Origin: Flavobacterium sp. ov086
Lineage (GTDB): Bacteria > Bacteroidota > Bacteroidia > Flavobacteriales > Flavobacteriaceae
Direction of reading: 5' to 3'
Assembly (NCBI RefSeq): GCF_900187965.1
Contig: NZ_FZNL01000020.1
Location: 1 to 64,000, forward strand
Length of the DNA stretch: 64,000 nucleotides
Numbering within the stretch: position 1 is the stretch's first letter; every line of letters starts with the position of its first letter. The notes beneath the pieces were generated by a model that ran no database searches, had not been told where the DNA came from, and saw only the letters and a list, made by a program, of their open reading frames with translations. Positions 7,952 to 15,670 of the stretch are shown here, in pieces. The translations under genes were made by a program, and so were the position numbers.

Positions 7952-10402
7952 ATGAAACAAAAAATTATAAAAACTGCGAGAGTATCACTTTTGACCGCTT
8001 TAGTACTTTCGAATTTATCTTGGAATACAATTCCAAATGATGAAACTAATCCACCGCTTTTAACTGTTAAAGGGTTTAAATTTTTTGATTTAAACAGGAA
8101 TGGGAAATTAGATCTTTGGGAAGATACACGTCTTTCAACAGATCAAAGAATTGATGCCATCATCAAAGAAATGACCAATGCAGAAAAGGTAGAACTGCTT
8201 ATAGGAACCGGAATGCCAGGAATCGAAGTTTTGACTGGTCCGGTTGGAGATTCTAAACAAGGTTTAGTTCCCGGAGCTGCTGGAGGAACTGCTGCCTTTG
8301 AGCGTTTCGGAATTCCTGCAACTGTTGTAGCCGATGGTCCCGCTGGTTTGAGAATTGCGCCAACGAGAGATAACGATACTAAAACGTATTATGCAACGGC
8401 ATTTCCGGTTGGAACCGCTTTGGCTTCAACGTGGAATAAAACGCTTTTGGAAGAAGTTGGAAAAGCAATGGGAAATGAGGTAAAAGAATATGGTGTTGAC
8501 GTTTTATTAGCGCCGGCTTTAAACATCCACAGAAATCCTTTAAACGGAAGAAACTTCGAATATTATTCTGAAGATCCATTGATTTCTGGAAAAACAGCAG
8601 CAGCGATTGTCAACGGAATTCAGTCTCAGGGAGTAGGAACTTCAATCAAGCACTTTGCAGTGAATAATGAAGAAACCAATCGTTTGACGATCAATGCTCA
8701 CGTTTCAGAAAGAGCTATTAGAGAAATCTATTTGAAAGGTTTTGAAATTACGGTTAAAGAATCACAGCCTTGGACCATAATGTCTTCCTATAATAAACTC
8801 AATGGCGAATATACTTCAGCCAGAAAAGATTTACTGACTGAAGTTTTGAGAAACGAATGGGGTTTTAAGGGAATTGTAATGACCGACTGGTTTGGAGGTT
8901 TTCCAGGTTTTGAAACAATTTCAAAAGGCTCAAATTCTGATGTTGTACAGCAAATGATTGCCGGAAACGACCTTTTAATGCCAGGAATTCCAGTTCAGAA
9001 AAAAGCATTATTAGAAGCTTTAAATTCAGGTAAATTATCTCAGGAAGTTGCCAATACAAATGCAAAAAGAATTTTAGAATATATTTTCCGTACACCAACT
9101 TTTGCAAAATATAAATACAGCGATAAACCCAACTTAACTAAAAACGCTGAAGTAACAAGAAATGCTGCGGCAGAAGGAATGGTTTTGCTTAGAAATGAAA
9201 ATAATGCATTGCCTTTTGCTAACAAACAGAAAGAAGTTTCGTTATTTGGTGTTACTTCTTACGCTTGGATTACTGGTGGAACAGGAAGTGGAAGTGTGAA
9301 TAATAAACATACAGTTTCTCTTTTGGAAGGTCTGACAGCCTCTGGTTATAAATTAGACAAAGAATTGGTTGATCTTTATAAACCTTATGCTGAAAAAGAG
9401 GTTGCTGCTGAAAAAGAAAATAGAAAAGCTAAAGGAATTTTAGCTTTACCTCAAAGGCTATCAGAAATGAAAATGGATGATGCTTTTATTGCCAGAAAAG
9501 CAGCAAGTTCTGAAATTGCTTTTGTGACTTTAGGAAGAAATTCCGGAGAAGGCGGGGATAGAGTTGTAGATAATGATTTTAACATGGCAAATGAAGAAAT
9601 TGAAATGCTGGATAAAATTTCGAAAGCTTTTCATGCAAAAGGGAAAAAAGTCGTAGCTATTTTAAATATTGGTGGTGTAATCGAAACAGCATCATGGAAA
9701 GATAAAGTGGATGCTATTTTACTAGCGTGGCAACCTGGTCAGGAAGGTGGACATTCTGTTGCTGATGTAGTTTCAGGAAAAATAAATCCATCAGGAAAAC
9801 TAACCATGACTTTTCCGATGAAATATTCGGATACATCTTCGGCAAAAAACTTTCCGGGAATTCCTGTTGATAATCCAAAAGAAGTTACCTATGAAGAAGG
9901 TGTTTATGTTGGATACCGTTATTTTAATACCTTCAACATTAAACCCTCTTACGAATTTGGTTTTGGAATTTCGTATACTACATTTGATTATTCTGATGTA
10001 AAATTAAGTTCTCCAACTTTCAATGATAAAATGACAGTTTCAGTAACAGTGAAAAATACAGGAAAAACTGCAGGAAAAGAAGTTGTTCAATTATATCTTT
10101 CAGCTCCATCAAAATCTATTGATAAACCAAAAGAAGAATTAAAAGCTTTTGAAAAAACTAAAGAATTGAAACCAGGTGAAAGTCAAACTATACAATTGAA
10201 TTTATCTCCAAAAGATTTGGCTTCATTCTTAGAGAGCAAAAGTGCGTGGATTGCTGAAACAGGAGCCTATAAAGTTTTGATTGGGTCTTCCTCTTTAAAT
10301 ATTAAAAAGACTGCTGAATTTTCCGTGCTAAATGAAATTACGGTTGAAAAAGTAAAGAAATCTTTTGAATTAGATTCAAAGTTTACAGAGCTAAAACCTT
10401 AA
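7952..10402 (+). CDS. Glycoside hydrolase family 3 with C-terminal fibronectin III-like domain
   Basis: An 816-residue exported GH3 enzyme. The N-terminal hydrophobic segment acts as signal peptide. A calcium-loop-like DLNRNGKLDLWED follows (about residues 46-58). The catalytic barrel contains VADGPAGLR, NGRNFEYYSEDP, KHFAVNNEE and the nucleophile Asp in MTDW (about D312). The alpha/beta sandwich begins near GMVLLRNENNALPF and includes the GRNSGEGGDR segment. The C-terminal FnIII-like domain (about residues 680-780) contains VTVKNTGKTAGKEVVQLYLS. This architecture is that of beta-glucosidases. It is the last gene of the operon, 29 bases after the esterase, and is followed by a strong terminator. 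Confidence 0.9.
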   Translation: MKQKIIKTARVSLLTALVLSNLSWNTIPNDETNPPLLTVKGFKFFDLNRNGKLDLWEDTRLSTDQRIDAIIKEMTNAEKVELLIGTGMPGIEVLTGPVGDSKQGLVPGAAGGTAAFERFGIPATVVADGPAGLRIAPTRDNDTKTYYATAFPVGTALASTWNKTLLEEVGKAMGNEVKEYGVDVLLAPALNIHRNPLNGRNFEYYSEDPLISGKTAAAIVNGIQSQGVGTSIKHFAVNNEETNRLTINAHVSERAIREIYLKGFEITVKESQPWTIMSSYNKLNGEYTSARKDLLTEVLRNEWGFKGIVMTDWFGGFPGFETISKGSNSDVVQQMIAGNDLLMPGIPVQKKALLEALNSGKLSQEVANTNAKRILEYIFRTPTFAKYKYSDKPNLTKNAEVTRNAAAEGMVLLRNENNALPFANKQKEVSLFGVTSYAWITGGTGSGSVNNKHTVSLLEGLTASGYKLDKELVDLYKPYAEKEVAAEKENRKAKGILALPQRLSEMKMDDAFIARKAASSEIAFVTLGRNSGEGGDRVVDNDFNMANEEIEMLDKISKAFHAKGKKVVAILNIGGVIETASWKDKVDAILLAWQPGQEGGHSVADVVSGKINPSGKLTMTFPMKYSDTSSAKNFPGIPVDNPKEVTYEEGVYVGYRYFNTFNIKPSYEFGFGISYTTFDYSDVKLSSPTFNDKMTVSVTVKNTGKTAGKEVVQLYLSAPSKSIDKPKEELKAFEKTKELKPGESQTIQLNLSPKDLASFLESKSAWIAETGAYKVLIGSSSLNIKKTAEFSVLNEITVEKVKKSFELDSKFTELKP

Positions 10403-10430
10403 GAATTTAGTTAATGAATGTTAGTAAAAA

Positions 10431-10467
10431 AGCCTTCAAAATATATATTTTTTGAAGGCTTTTTTTA
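10431..10467. terminator. Bidirectional terminator of the carbohydrate operon
   Basis: AGCCTTCAAA (10431-10440) pairs with TTTGAAGGCT (10451-10460) and is followed by a T-run, with an A-run on the left side. It separates the plus-strand GH3 operon from the convergent gene ending at 10469. Confidence 0.9.
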
Positions 10468-10468
10468 T

Positions 10469-10942
10469 TTAATGTTTTCCGTTTCCGTTTCCATGACCAT
10501 GACCATTTCCATGGCCATGATTACCATTATCTTTCCCTTCTTTGTTATTTCCTCTACCTGGTTTTTGTCCATAAGTTTTCTGAGGTTTTCCTTTGTAACC
10601 TTTACCATATTTTACTTTATGAACTTTATAATTATCATAAGGTCGATCTCCTCTATAATCAGTCAGTACTACTTTGTACTCATTATATAGATCATAGTTT
10701 CTATATCTAGAAGGTAATGATCTTGTTCTGACCCATCTTCCGTTATTCAAATAAATATAATATGATGCACTAACATCATAATAGGTTTCAAGATCCGGTA
10801 AATAGTAATAACGAGCATCATTATAACCTACAGGCCCCCATGAGGGTGGAGTGCCAATATTAACATTTACAGATACCTGAGCTTGAGAGTAACTAAAAGA
10901 AAGGAACAAGATTCCTATCAAAAAATATTTTGTAGTTTTCAT
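10469..10942 (-). CDS. Secreted protein with Gly/Asn/His-rich tail, function unknown
   Basis: A 157-residue exported protein. The signal peptide is MKTTKYFLIGILFLSFSYSQAQ. The central region is rich in Tyr and resembles short Bacteroidota proteins with a repeated YYYLPDLETYYDV-type motif. The basic Lys/Gly stretch leads to a low-complexity tail built from GHGN/GNGH units, encoded by an imperfect 6-base DNA repeat near 10480-10525. The His-rich tail could bind metal ions; this is inference. The open frame extends to 10984, but Met at 10942 begins the signal peptide. It is transcribed alone, convergent with the GH3 operon. Confidence 0.7.
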   Translation of the reverse strand: MKTTKYFLIGILFLSFSYSQAQVSVNVNIGTPPSWGPVGYNDARYYYLPDLETYYDVSASYYIYLNNGRWVRTRSLPSRYRNYDLYNEYKVVLTDYRGDRPYDNYKVHKVKYGKGYKGKPQKTYGQKPGRGNNKEGKDNGNHGHGNGHGHGNGNGKH

Positions 10943-11155
10943 GATTTTACTTTTTAATTCATTTAATGTATTTGGATAAAACAAAAAACGTGCCTAAAGT
11001 TTTAATCTTTTATAATAGGCTGATGGAATGTAAACCCCAATATCTACATAAAAAAGAGAAATTGAACCTAAGATCAATCCTATAAGATATGTTATCTATA
11101 TAATTGAGATGTGTTTTAAATTAAGTAAATTGCAACCCATTAAATTACTTTTATA

Positions 11156-11740
11156 ATGTCCAATTTTGAAGCATTTTTCGATTACATTCAAGAAATATCA
11201 GGCAAACTGTTATCAGAAGATGATAAGCATTTATTGACAACACATTTCAAACCCAGAAAACTTCGAAGACGGCAATACTTTTTACAGGAAGGAGACGTAT
11301 GCAAATATATCGGGTTTATTGTGAAAGGATCCGCCAGGACCTTTACAGTAGATGAAAAAGGACGTGAACATATATTAAAATTGTCTATGGAAAATTGGTG
11401 GCTGACAGATTTTGAAAGCTTCTACCTATTAACGCCGAGCCGATTCAATATTGAAGCGCTGGAGGAATTGGAAATCCTTCAATCAACCAACGTGGAAATT
11501 GAGGATTTTCTTAAGCATATCCCTGCCTTTTTAGCGATGTCGAACGTAATCAGTCAAAACAACACCATTGCAGCTCAGAAAAGAATGCAGGCTATTAACT
11601 ATTCAGCTGAAGAGCGCTATGAAGAATTGGTTAAAAGTTATCCTTATTTTCTACAGCGGTTTCCGCAAAATATGATTGCTTCTTATTTGGGATTATCATC
11701 TGAAACCTTGAGCAGGATAAAGAAAAACGCTTCAAAATAA
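11156..11740 (+). CDS. Crp/Fnr-family transcriptional regulator (first of three)
   Basis: A 194-residue regulator with an N-terminal cyclic-nucleotide-binding-type beta-roll (about residues 15-115; FLQEGDVCKYIGFIVKG) and a short C-terminal helix-turn-helix (about 173-190; IASYLGLSSETLSRIKKN). The recognition helix holds E-x-x-S-R, the arrangement FNR uses to read TTGA half-sites. The N-terminal four-cysteine Fe-S signature of true FNR is absent, so the signal sensed is unknown. Its relatives at 17420-18013 and 61662-62285 share the layout. An ATTGA-N8-TCAAT repeat upstream at 11061-11078 might be an operator, although its spacing differs from the arrays elsewhere in this window. Confidence 0.85.
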   Translation: MSNFEAFFDYIQEISGKLLSEDDKHLLTTHFKPRKLRRRQYFLQEGDVCKYIGFIVKGSARTFTVDEKGREHILKLSMENWWLTDFESFYLLTPSRFNIEALEELEILQSTNVEIEDFLKHIPAFLAMSNVISQNNTIAAQKRMQAINYSAEERYEELVKSYPYFLQRFPQNMIASYLGLSSETLSRIKKNASK

Positions 11741-12027
11741 ATCTTTCAGCTATTTCATACTTCGCTATCACTACGCCCGTTAAATTTAATAGCCCAGGAA
11801 TCTTCTTTCCCTGAATATAAATATTCTATTGATCAATGTCTGGATTACAAGGTAATTTGTAGATTACTTCCGCCAGGTACCCCAATTCGGTTACGCCAAC
11901 TTTGCACCTTTTTGTATCGAAAACTACTGAACGTTGAAATTTATGCCCTTGTGATCCTCTGGAGGCCTGCATTTTTATTTATATTTTTTTTTATAGGTTG
12001 CTGTCTTGTAATTAGTTAATGTATTTA
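11741..12027. other. Intergenic region with an isolated -7-like element
   Basis: No gene is seen here. The stretch 11852-11867 is an imperfect palindrome with 5-bp arms (GTAAT/ATTAC), and CAACTTTG at 11897-11904 looks like a Bacteroidota -7 element followed by a plausible start region. No coding sequence follows it before the promoter array at 12028. It may be the relic of a lost gene. Confidence 0.35.
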
Positions 12028-12118
12028 TTTGATTTACTTCACCAATTTGAATTGACATTTATCATGTGTAATTAGTGATCCATGTCAAGATGTAGTTCGT
12101 TATGATGTCGCAACTTTG
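12028..12118 (+). promoter_or_regulatory. Array promoter 1: three FNR-like boxes plus -7 element, for the SDR at 12174
   Basis: Three degenerate 16-bp boxes start at 12028, 12051 and 12074, exactly 23 bp apart. Their cores are TTGAT-TTAC-TTCAC, TTGAC-ATTT-ATCAT and GTGAT-CCAT-GTCAA. The last ends at 12089, 21 bp before the -7 element CAACTTTG (12111-12118). The ATG of the SDR gene is 56 bases further on. This is the weakest match among the arrays, supported mainly by its perfect period and position. Confidence 0.6.
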
Positions 12119-12173
12119 AATGTGCTTCAGAAGGGAAAAAACATGAAGGGCTTCAATATAATTAATAAAAATC

Positions 12174-12932
12174 ATGAGAAAATTAGAAAACAAGGTAGCG
12201 GTAGTTACTGGCGCTTCCAAAGGAATAGGTGCAGCCATCGCTAAACACTTTGCAGCAGCAGGCGCAAAGGTTGTTGTAAATTATGCTTCCAGTAAAGAAG
12301 GGGCAGATAAAGTAGTTAAAGAGATAATCGATAATGGTGGTATAGCCATTGCGGTACAGGCAGATGTATCGAAAGAAGCTGATGTAACCAGATTGTTTAA
12401 AGAAACCGAGAAGTCTTTTGGCACGCTCGATATTTTGGTAAATAATGCGGTATCTCAGGGATATGCACCAATTGAACTCATTTCGGTAGTAGACTTCCAC
12501 CAAAGTTTTAACGTTAATGTGCTGGGGCCAATCCTAACTATCCAGGCAGCTCTGAAACTTTTTGGAGATAAAGGAGGAAACATCATTAATATCAGTTCGG
12601 GTGCAAGTAAGTATCCGTTGCAAAATGCCTCTTTATACTCTTCAACTAAAGCTGCACTGGACGCCTTCACAATTGCTTTATCTAAGGAGTTGGGTGTTAA
12701 AAACGTTCGTATCAATTCTATTTTGCCGGGTGCTACCGAAACGGAGGGGGCAGTAAGCGCGGGTGTTACCGTGGGCAGTGAGTATGAAAAGATGTTTGTC
12801 GAAAAAACACCGCTTGGCCGTAGAGGACAACCCGCAGATATTGCCAAAGCGGCAGTATTTCTGGCTTCCAATGACGCGGCCTGGATCACGGGAGAGCAAA
12901 TTTCCGTTTCGGGCGGTATGTATGGTTTTTAA
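12174..12932 (+). CDS. Short-chain dehydrogenase/reductase (SDR)
   Basis: A 252-residue classical SDR using NAD(P)(H). The cofactor motif TGASKGIG lies at about residues 12-19, the NNA motif near 90-92, and the catalytic Ser-Tyr-Lys at about S142, Y155 and K159 (YSSTK). The C-terminal SGGMYGF is usual for the family. The substrate is not predictable; many such proteins are annotated as glucose 1-dehydrogenase or 3-oxoacyl reductase. It is a single-gene unit between its own array promoter and a terminator. The shared promoter architecture suggests it is co-regulated with the other redox genes of the window. Confidence 0.9.
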   Translation: MRKLENKVAVVTGASKGIGAAIAKHFAAAGAKVVVNYASSKEGADKVVKEIIDNGGIAIAVQADVSKEADVTRLFKETEKSFGTLDILVNNAVSQGYAPIELISVVDFHQSFNVNVLGPILTIQAALKLFGDKGGNIINISSGASKYPLQNASLYSSTKAALDAFTIALSKELGVKNVRINSILPGATETEGAVSAGVTVGSEYEKMFVEKTPLGRRGQPADIAKAAVFLASNDAAWITGEQISVSGGMYGF

Positions 12933-12994
12933 AGTCATACCAAAAATGAAGTCAATATGATATTATCTCCAGGAGGAAGATAATTTGAAATAAG

Positions 12995-13026
12995 AAAGCT
13001 GAACGCATTAATGTGCTCAGCTTTTT
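12995..13026 (+). terminator. Terminator after the SDR gene
   Basis: AAAGCTGA (12995-13002) pairs with TCAGCTTT (13017-13024), an 8-bp stem followed by T residues. The remainder of the gap up to 13272 shows no gene. Confidence 0.8.
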
Positions 13027-13272
13027 GCTTTGTTTGACCTTAAGAGATTCAGGTACCAGTTTCAAGTTTTTAAATTATTAGGAAATAAGGGAGTTACTTA
13101 ACAGCAGATTGGTTATAGTACAGATGATTCACCGAGTAACAAGTACAAAATTCTTGATTGTCGTATCTTCAGCTTATTAAGTGCATATCTCAAGTACAAT
13201 TAGCTGCTTTCTTTGGTGTACCCCCGATTTAAGCAAATAGTGAAACTAGCGGAACAATGTTCTTCGAAATAC

Positions 13273-13340
13273 TTAATCTAGATCAAGACTATTTCTTAAA
13301 CTAAGTCATTGGAATATGGCTATCCATGGTCGGATATTTG
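13273..13340 (+). promoter_or_regulatory. Array promoter 2: two FNR-like boxes plus -7 element, for the operon at 13379
   Basis: CTTAATCTAGATCAAG (13273-13288) and CTTAAACTAAGTCATT (13296-13311) are 23 bp apart. The -7 element GATATTTG (13333-13340) begins 21 bp after the second box. The ATG follows 38 bases later. A short palindrome GAACA-A-TGTTC at 13252-13262 sits roughly where a third copy would lie. Confidence 0.75.
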
Positions 13341-13378
13341 TTTCTACAAATTATAGTTAACATTAAATAGAAATAGTT

Positions 13379-14038
13379 ATGACACGAAAATCACAAGTTG
13401 CAGTTATCGGCCTGGGAAACATCGGAGCTGCAATTGTCACAAATCTGACAAAAGGAAAACGTTCAGTTATTGTTGCTGATAGAACAATTGAAAAAGCGAA
13501 CCAGCTTTCTCAGAGATTAGGCAGTCTAGTGCAGCCAGCAACTATTGCTGATGCAATTAAACAAGCAGACATTGTTGTATTAGCTATTTATTTTGATCCA
13601 ATCAAAGAGTTTTTTAAAACTTATGCAACAGAATTACAAGGTAAAATTATTGTAGATCCTTCCAATCCAATTGCTCCTGATGAAAATGGTGGTTTCAAAA
13701 AAATAATTGGTGTAGACGAATCAGCAGGACAAATACTCTCTACATTATTACCTTATGAGGCAAAATTGGCGAAAGCATTAGGAACATTAGGAGCAGAATC
13801 CCTTGCAAGTGCTTCTTTTCAGACACCTGAAAAAGCAGTGGAGTTTTATGCTACTGATGATAGTAGTATTAATAATAAAATTGAAGAACTAATTCGTGAT
13901 AATGGTTTTGAACCATTAAGGATTGGAGGTCTTAATCAATCAATCCGTTTAGAAGTTTTTGGTGATCTTCATCAGTTTGGAGCTTTAGGAAAAACGGTTA
14001 CTCTTGCTGAAGCAAAAAATATAATTAATAACATCTAA
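13379..14038 (+). CDS. NADPH-dependent F420-reductase-like NAD(P)-binding protein
   Basis: A 219-residue protein of the COG2085 family with an N-terminal Rossmann fold (VIGLGNIGAAIV, about residues 9-20) and the ADIVVLAIYF strand near 62-71. In archaea and actinobacteria the family reduces coenzyme F420 with NADPH. In Bacteroidota, where F420 is not expected, the real substrate is unknown. It begins a three-gene group with an NTF2-like protein and an alpha/beta hydrolase. Its stop codon overlaps the next start (TAATG at 14036-14040), which suggests translational coupling. It is driven by array promoter 2. Confidence 0.8.
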   Translation: MTRKSQVAVIGLGNIGAAIVTNLTKGKRSVIVADRTIEKANQLSQRLGSLVQPATIADAIKQADIVVLAIYFDPIKEFFKTYATELQGKIIVDPSNPIAPDENGGFKKIIGVDESAGQILSTLLPYEAKLAKALGTLGAESLASASFQTPEKAVEFYATDDSSINNKIEELIRDNGFEPLRIGGLNQSIRLEVFGDLHQFGALGKTVTLAEAKNIINNI

Positions 14039-14619
14039 TGAAAACAATTAAATTTTTAATGATTCTAAGCTTTACGGTAGGCTTAGGAAATCAATCCTTC
14101 TCACAAACTTCAACCGTTGGAACAATTAAACAAAATGAACTTAAACAGAATGAAAATATGAAAACTCCAAAAGAAACAGTAGAACTTTTTTTAGCTAATA
14201 CAACCAATCCGGATGTTATAAAATCAGTAGTTGATCCGAACGCTACATACATTTCATTAAATTTCAATAACCCGGAATTACAAAAAGTTCTTCCTTGGAC
14301 AGGAACACATCACGAAGGGGCAAAAGCTTTTATTGACACTTTTGCAGGTGTAAATGAATTTTGGACTATTCAAGATTTCGCAGTGCAAGACATATTCTCT
14401 GAAGGTGAAAAGGTAGCTGTTTTTGGAACTTTTACTTATACATCAAGAACTCTTAACAAGAAAGTAACGTCACCTTTCTCAATACTTGCCAAAGTTAAAG
14501 ATGGAAAGATTTATCATTTTATGTTCATGGAAGATACATTCGCTACAGCTGGTACTTTCAGAATTACTCCTGCGGGTACATTTCACAGTGATCCAAAAGG
14601 CAAAGAATTTAAATCATAA
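14038..14619 (+). CDS. Exported SnoaL/NTF2-like protein
   Basis: A 193-residue protein with a signal peptide (about residues 1-22, ending SFSQ) and an NTF2-like alpha+beta barrel (about residues 45-165), related to the SnoaL-like polyketide cyclase/limonene-epoxide-hydrolase superfamily. Typical features are the N-terminal helix TPKETVELFLAN, the WTGTHHEGAKAF segment and the long beta strands VAVFGTFTYTS and FSILAKVKDGKIYHFMFMED. Such proteins bind small hydrophobic molecules, and a specific reaction cannot be assigned. It overlaps the preceding reductase gene by one base, so the two are co-translated. Confidence 0.75.
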   Translation: MKTIKFLMILSFTVGLGNQSFSQTSTVGTIKQNELKQNENMKTPKETVELFLANTTNPDVIKSVVDPNATYISLNFNNPELQKVLPWTGTHHEGAKAFIDTFAGVNEFWTIQDFAVQDIFSEGEKVAVFGTFTYTSRTLNKKVTSPFSILAKVKDGKIYHFMFMEDTFATAGTFRITPAGTFHSDPKGKEFKS

Positions 14620-14694
14620 TTAAATTCACTAGAAATGAATATTTTTCACAGACACAGAAGGCAAAAATTGTAATAAGATAAAAAAAAATAAAAA

Positions 14695-15501
14695 ATGAAC
14701 AATGAAAAAGGGATTACAAGAAAACTGATATCAAAAGACGGTACCGAAATAGGTTATACTAAATTTGGCGAGGGACCCTCAATTGTAATTTGTCATGGTT
14801 CTTATACTGTACAAGAAGATTGGTTTGCTTTTGCAAATGAACTTGCAACAACACATACCGTATATGTTTACGACAGAAGAGGCAGAGGTCAAAGTATGGA
14901 TACAGCAAAATATTCTCATGATAAAGAAGTAGATGATTTAGCGGCCATGGTAGTTTTAGCAGGAGTAGGTACTTCCATATTAGGGCATAGTTTTGGAGGT
15001 GGGGTCGTTTTAGCCTATATGATTCGTGATGGCTTCAGAGGAAAGGTGATAATGTATGAACCGATGAATTCTATTTTGCGTGAAGTAAGTGGTGGTTATT
15101 TACAAGAACTAAAAGCTTTAGTGAATAGAGGTGATTTAGATGCTGCTACATTTCTTGCTCAAACCAAATTAGTTGGCCTGCCAGCAGCTGGAGTAGAAAC
15201 GTTTCGAAGTAGTCCCTATTGGTCTTCCTTTACTAAATATACGCCGATTTTTGTAAGGGAAGCTGAGGCATTGGATAACTTGAAGCCGACTGTCATAGAT
15301 GCGGAAAAAATAAAAGCAAAAACTTGGCTGTTACTAGGTGATCAATCATGGGCGTCATTAAGAATCGCATCGGCAGGTGTGGTATCTATTATAAAAGGGC
15401 TTACGGTTTATCCCATAGTCGGACAACATCATATGGCTTTTTCTGAAAAGCCGTCTTTACTCAAGGATTTGGTAATTAGGTGCTTATCTGAAAAATTTTA
15501 A
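14695..15501 (+). CDS. Alpha/beta hydrolase
   Basis: A 268-residue cytoplasmic hydrolase without signal peptide. The oxyanion region is CHGSYTVQEDW (residues 33-43). The nucleophile elbow is GHSFGG (about S99), and the likely catalytic His is in the VGQHHMAFSE segment near the C-terminus. It resembles small esterases or epoxide-hydrolase-fold enzymes; the substrate is unknown. It lies 75 bases after the NTF2-like gene and is probably the third gene of the unit driven from promoter 2. A weak long-loop hairpin (15566-15573 with 15638-15645, GGCCATTT arms followed by T-run) may end the transcript. Confidence 0.8.
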   Translation: MNNEKGITRKLISKDGTEIGYTKFGEGPSIVICHGSYTVQEDWFAFANELATTHTVYVYDRRGRGQSMDTAKYSHDKEVDDLAAMVVLAGVGTSILGHSFGGGVVLAYMIRDGFRGKVIMYEPMNSILREVSGGYLQELKALVNRGDLDAATFLAQTKLVGLPAAGVETFRSSPYWSSFTKYTPIFVREAEALDNLKPTVIDAEKIKAKTWLLLGDQSWASLRIASAGVVSIIKGLTVYPIVGQHHMAFSEKPSLLKDLVIRCLSEKF

Positions 15502-15670
15502 TACGGAAAAAGGAAAAACATATATTTTTAAAGCAAAATAATAAATTACAATAAAATGATTTTTTAAATGGCCTTCATTCTTTCTTGCAACAATGCGAGT
15601 TATACATTGATTTTTAAGCAGTTGGATAAAAAGTGCGGGCCATTTTTTTATTAAAAGTAAGTACAATCAG

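Noticed and set aside
11061..11078. ATTGAACCTAAGATCAAT upstream of the first Crp/Fnr gene as another array box
   Set aside because: The half-sites are two bases too far apart, there is no partner at 23 bp and no -7 element at the required distance.
12183..12889. Long minus-strand open frames opposite the SDR gene
   Set aside because: They mirror the codon structure of a clear SDR and have no recognisable domain.
15566..15645. Hairpin AAATGGCC/GGCCATTT as a firm terminator after the 14695 hydrolase
   Set aside because: The loop exceeds 60 bases, so folding is uncertain; mentioned only as a weak possibility in the gene entry.
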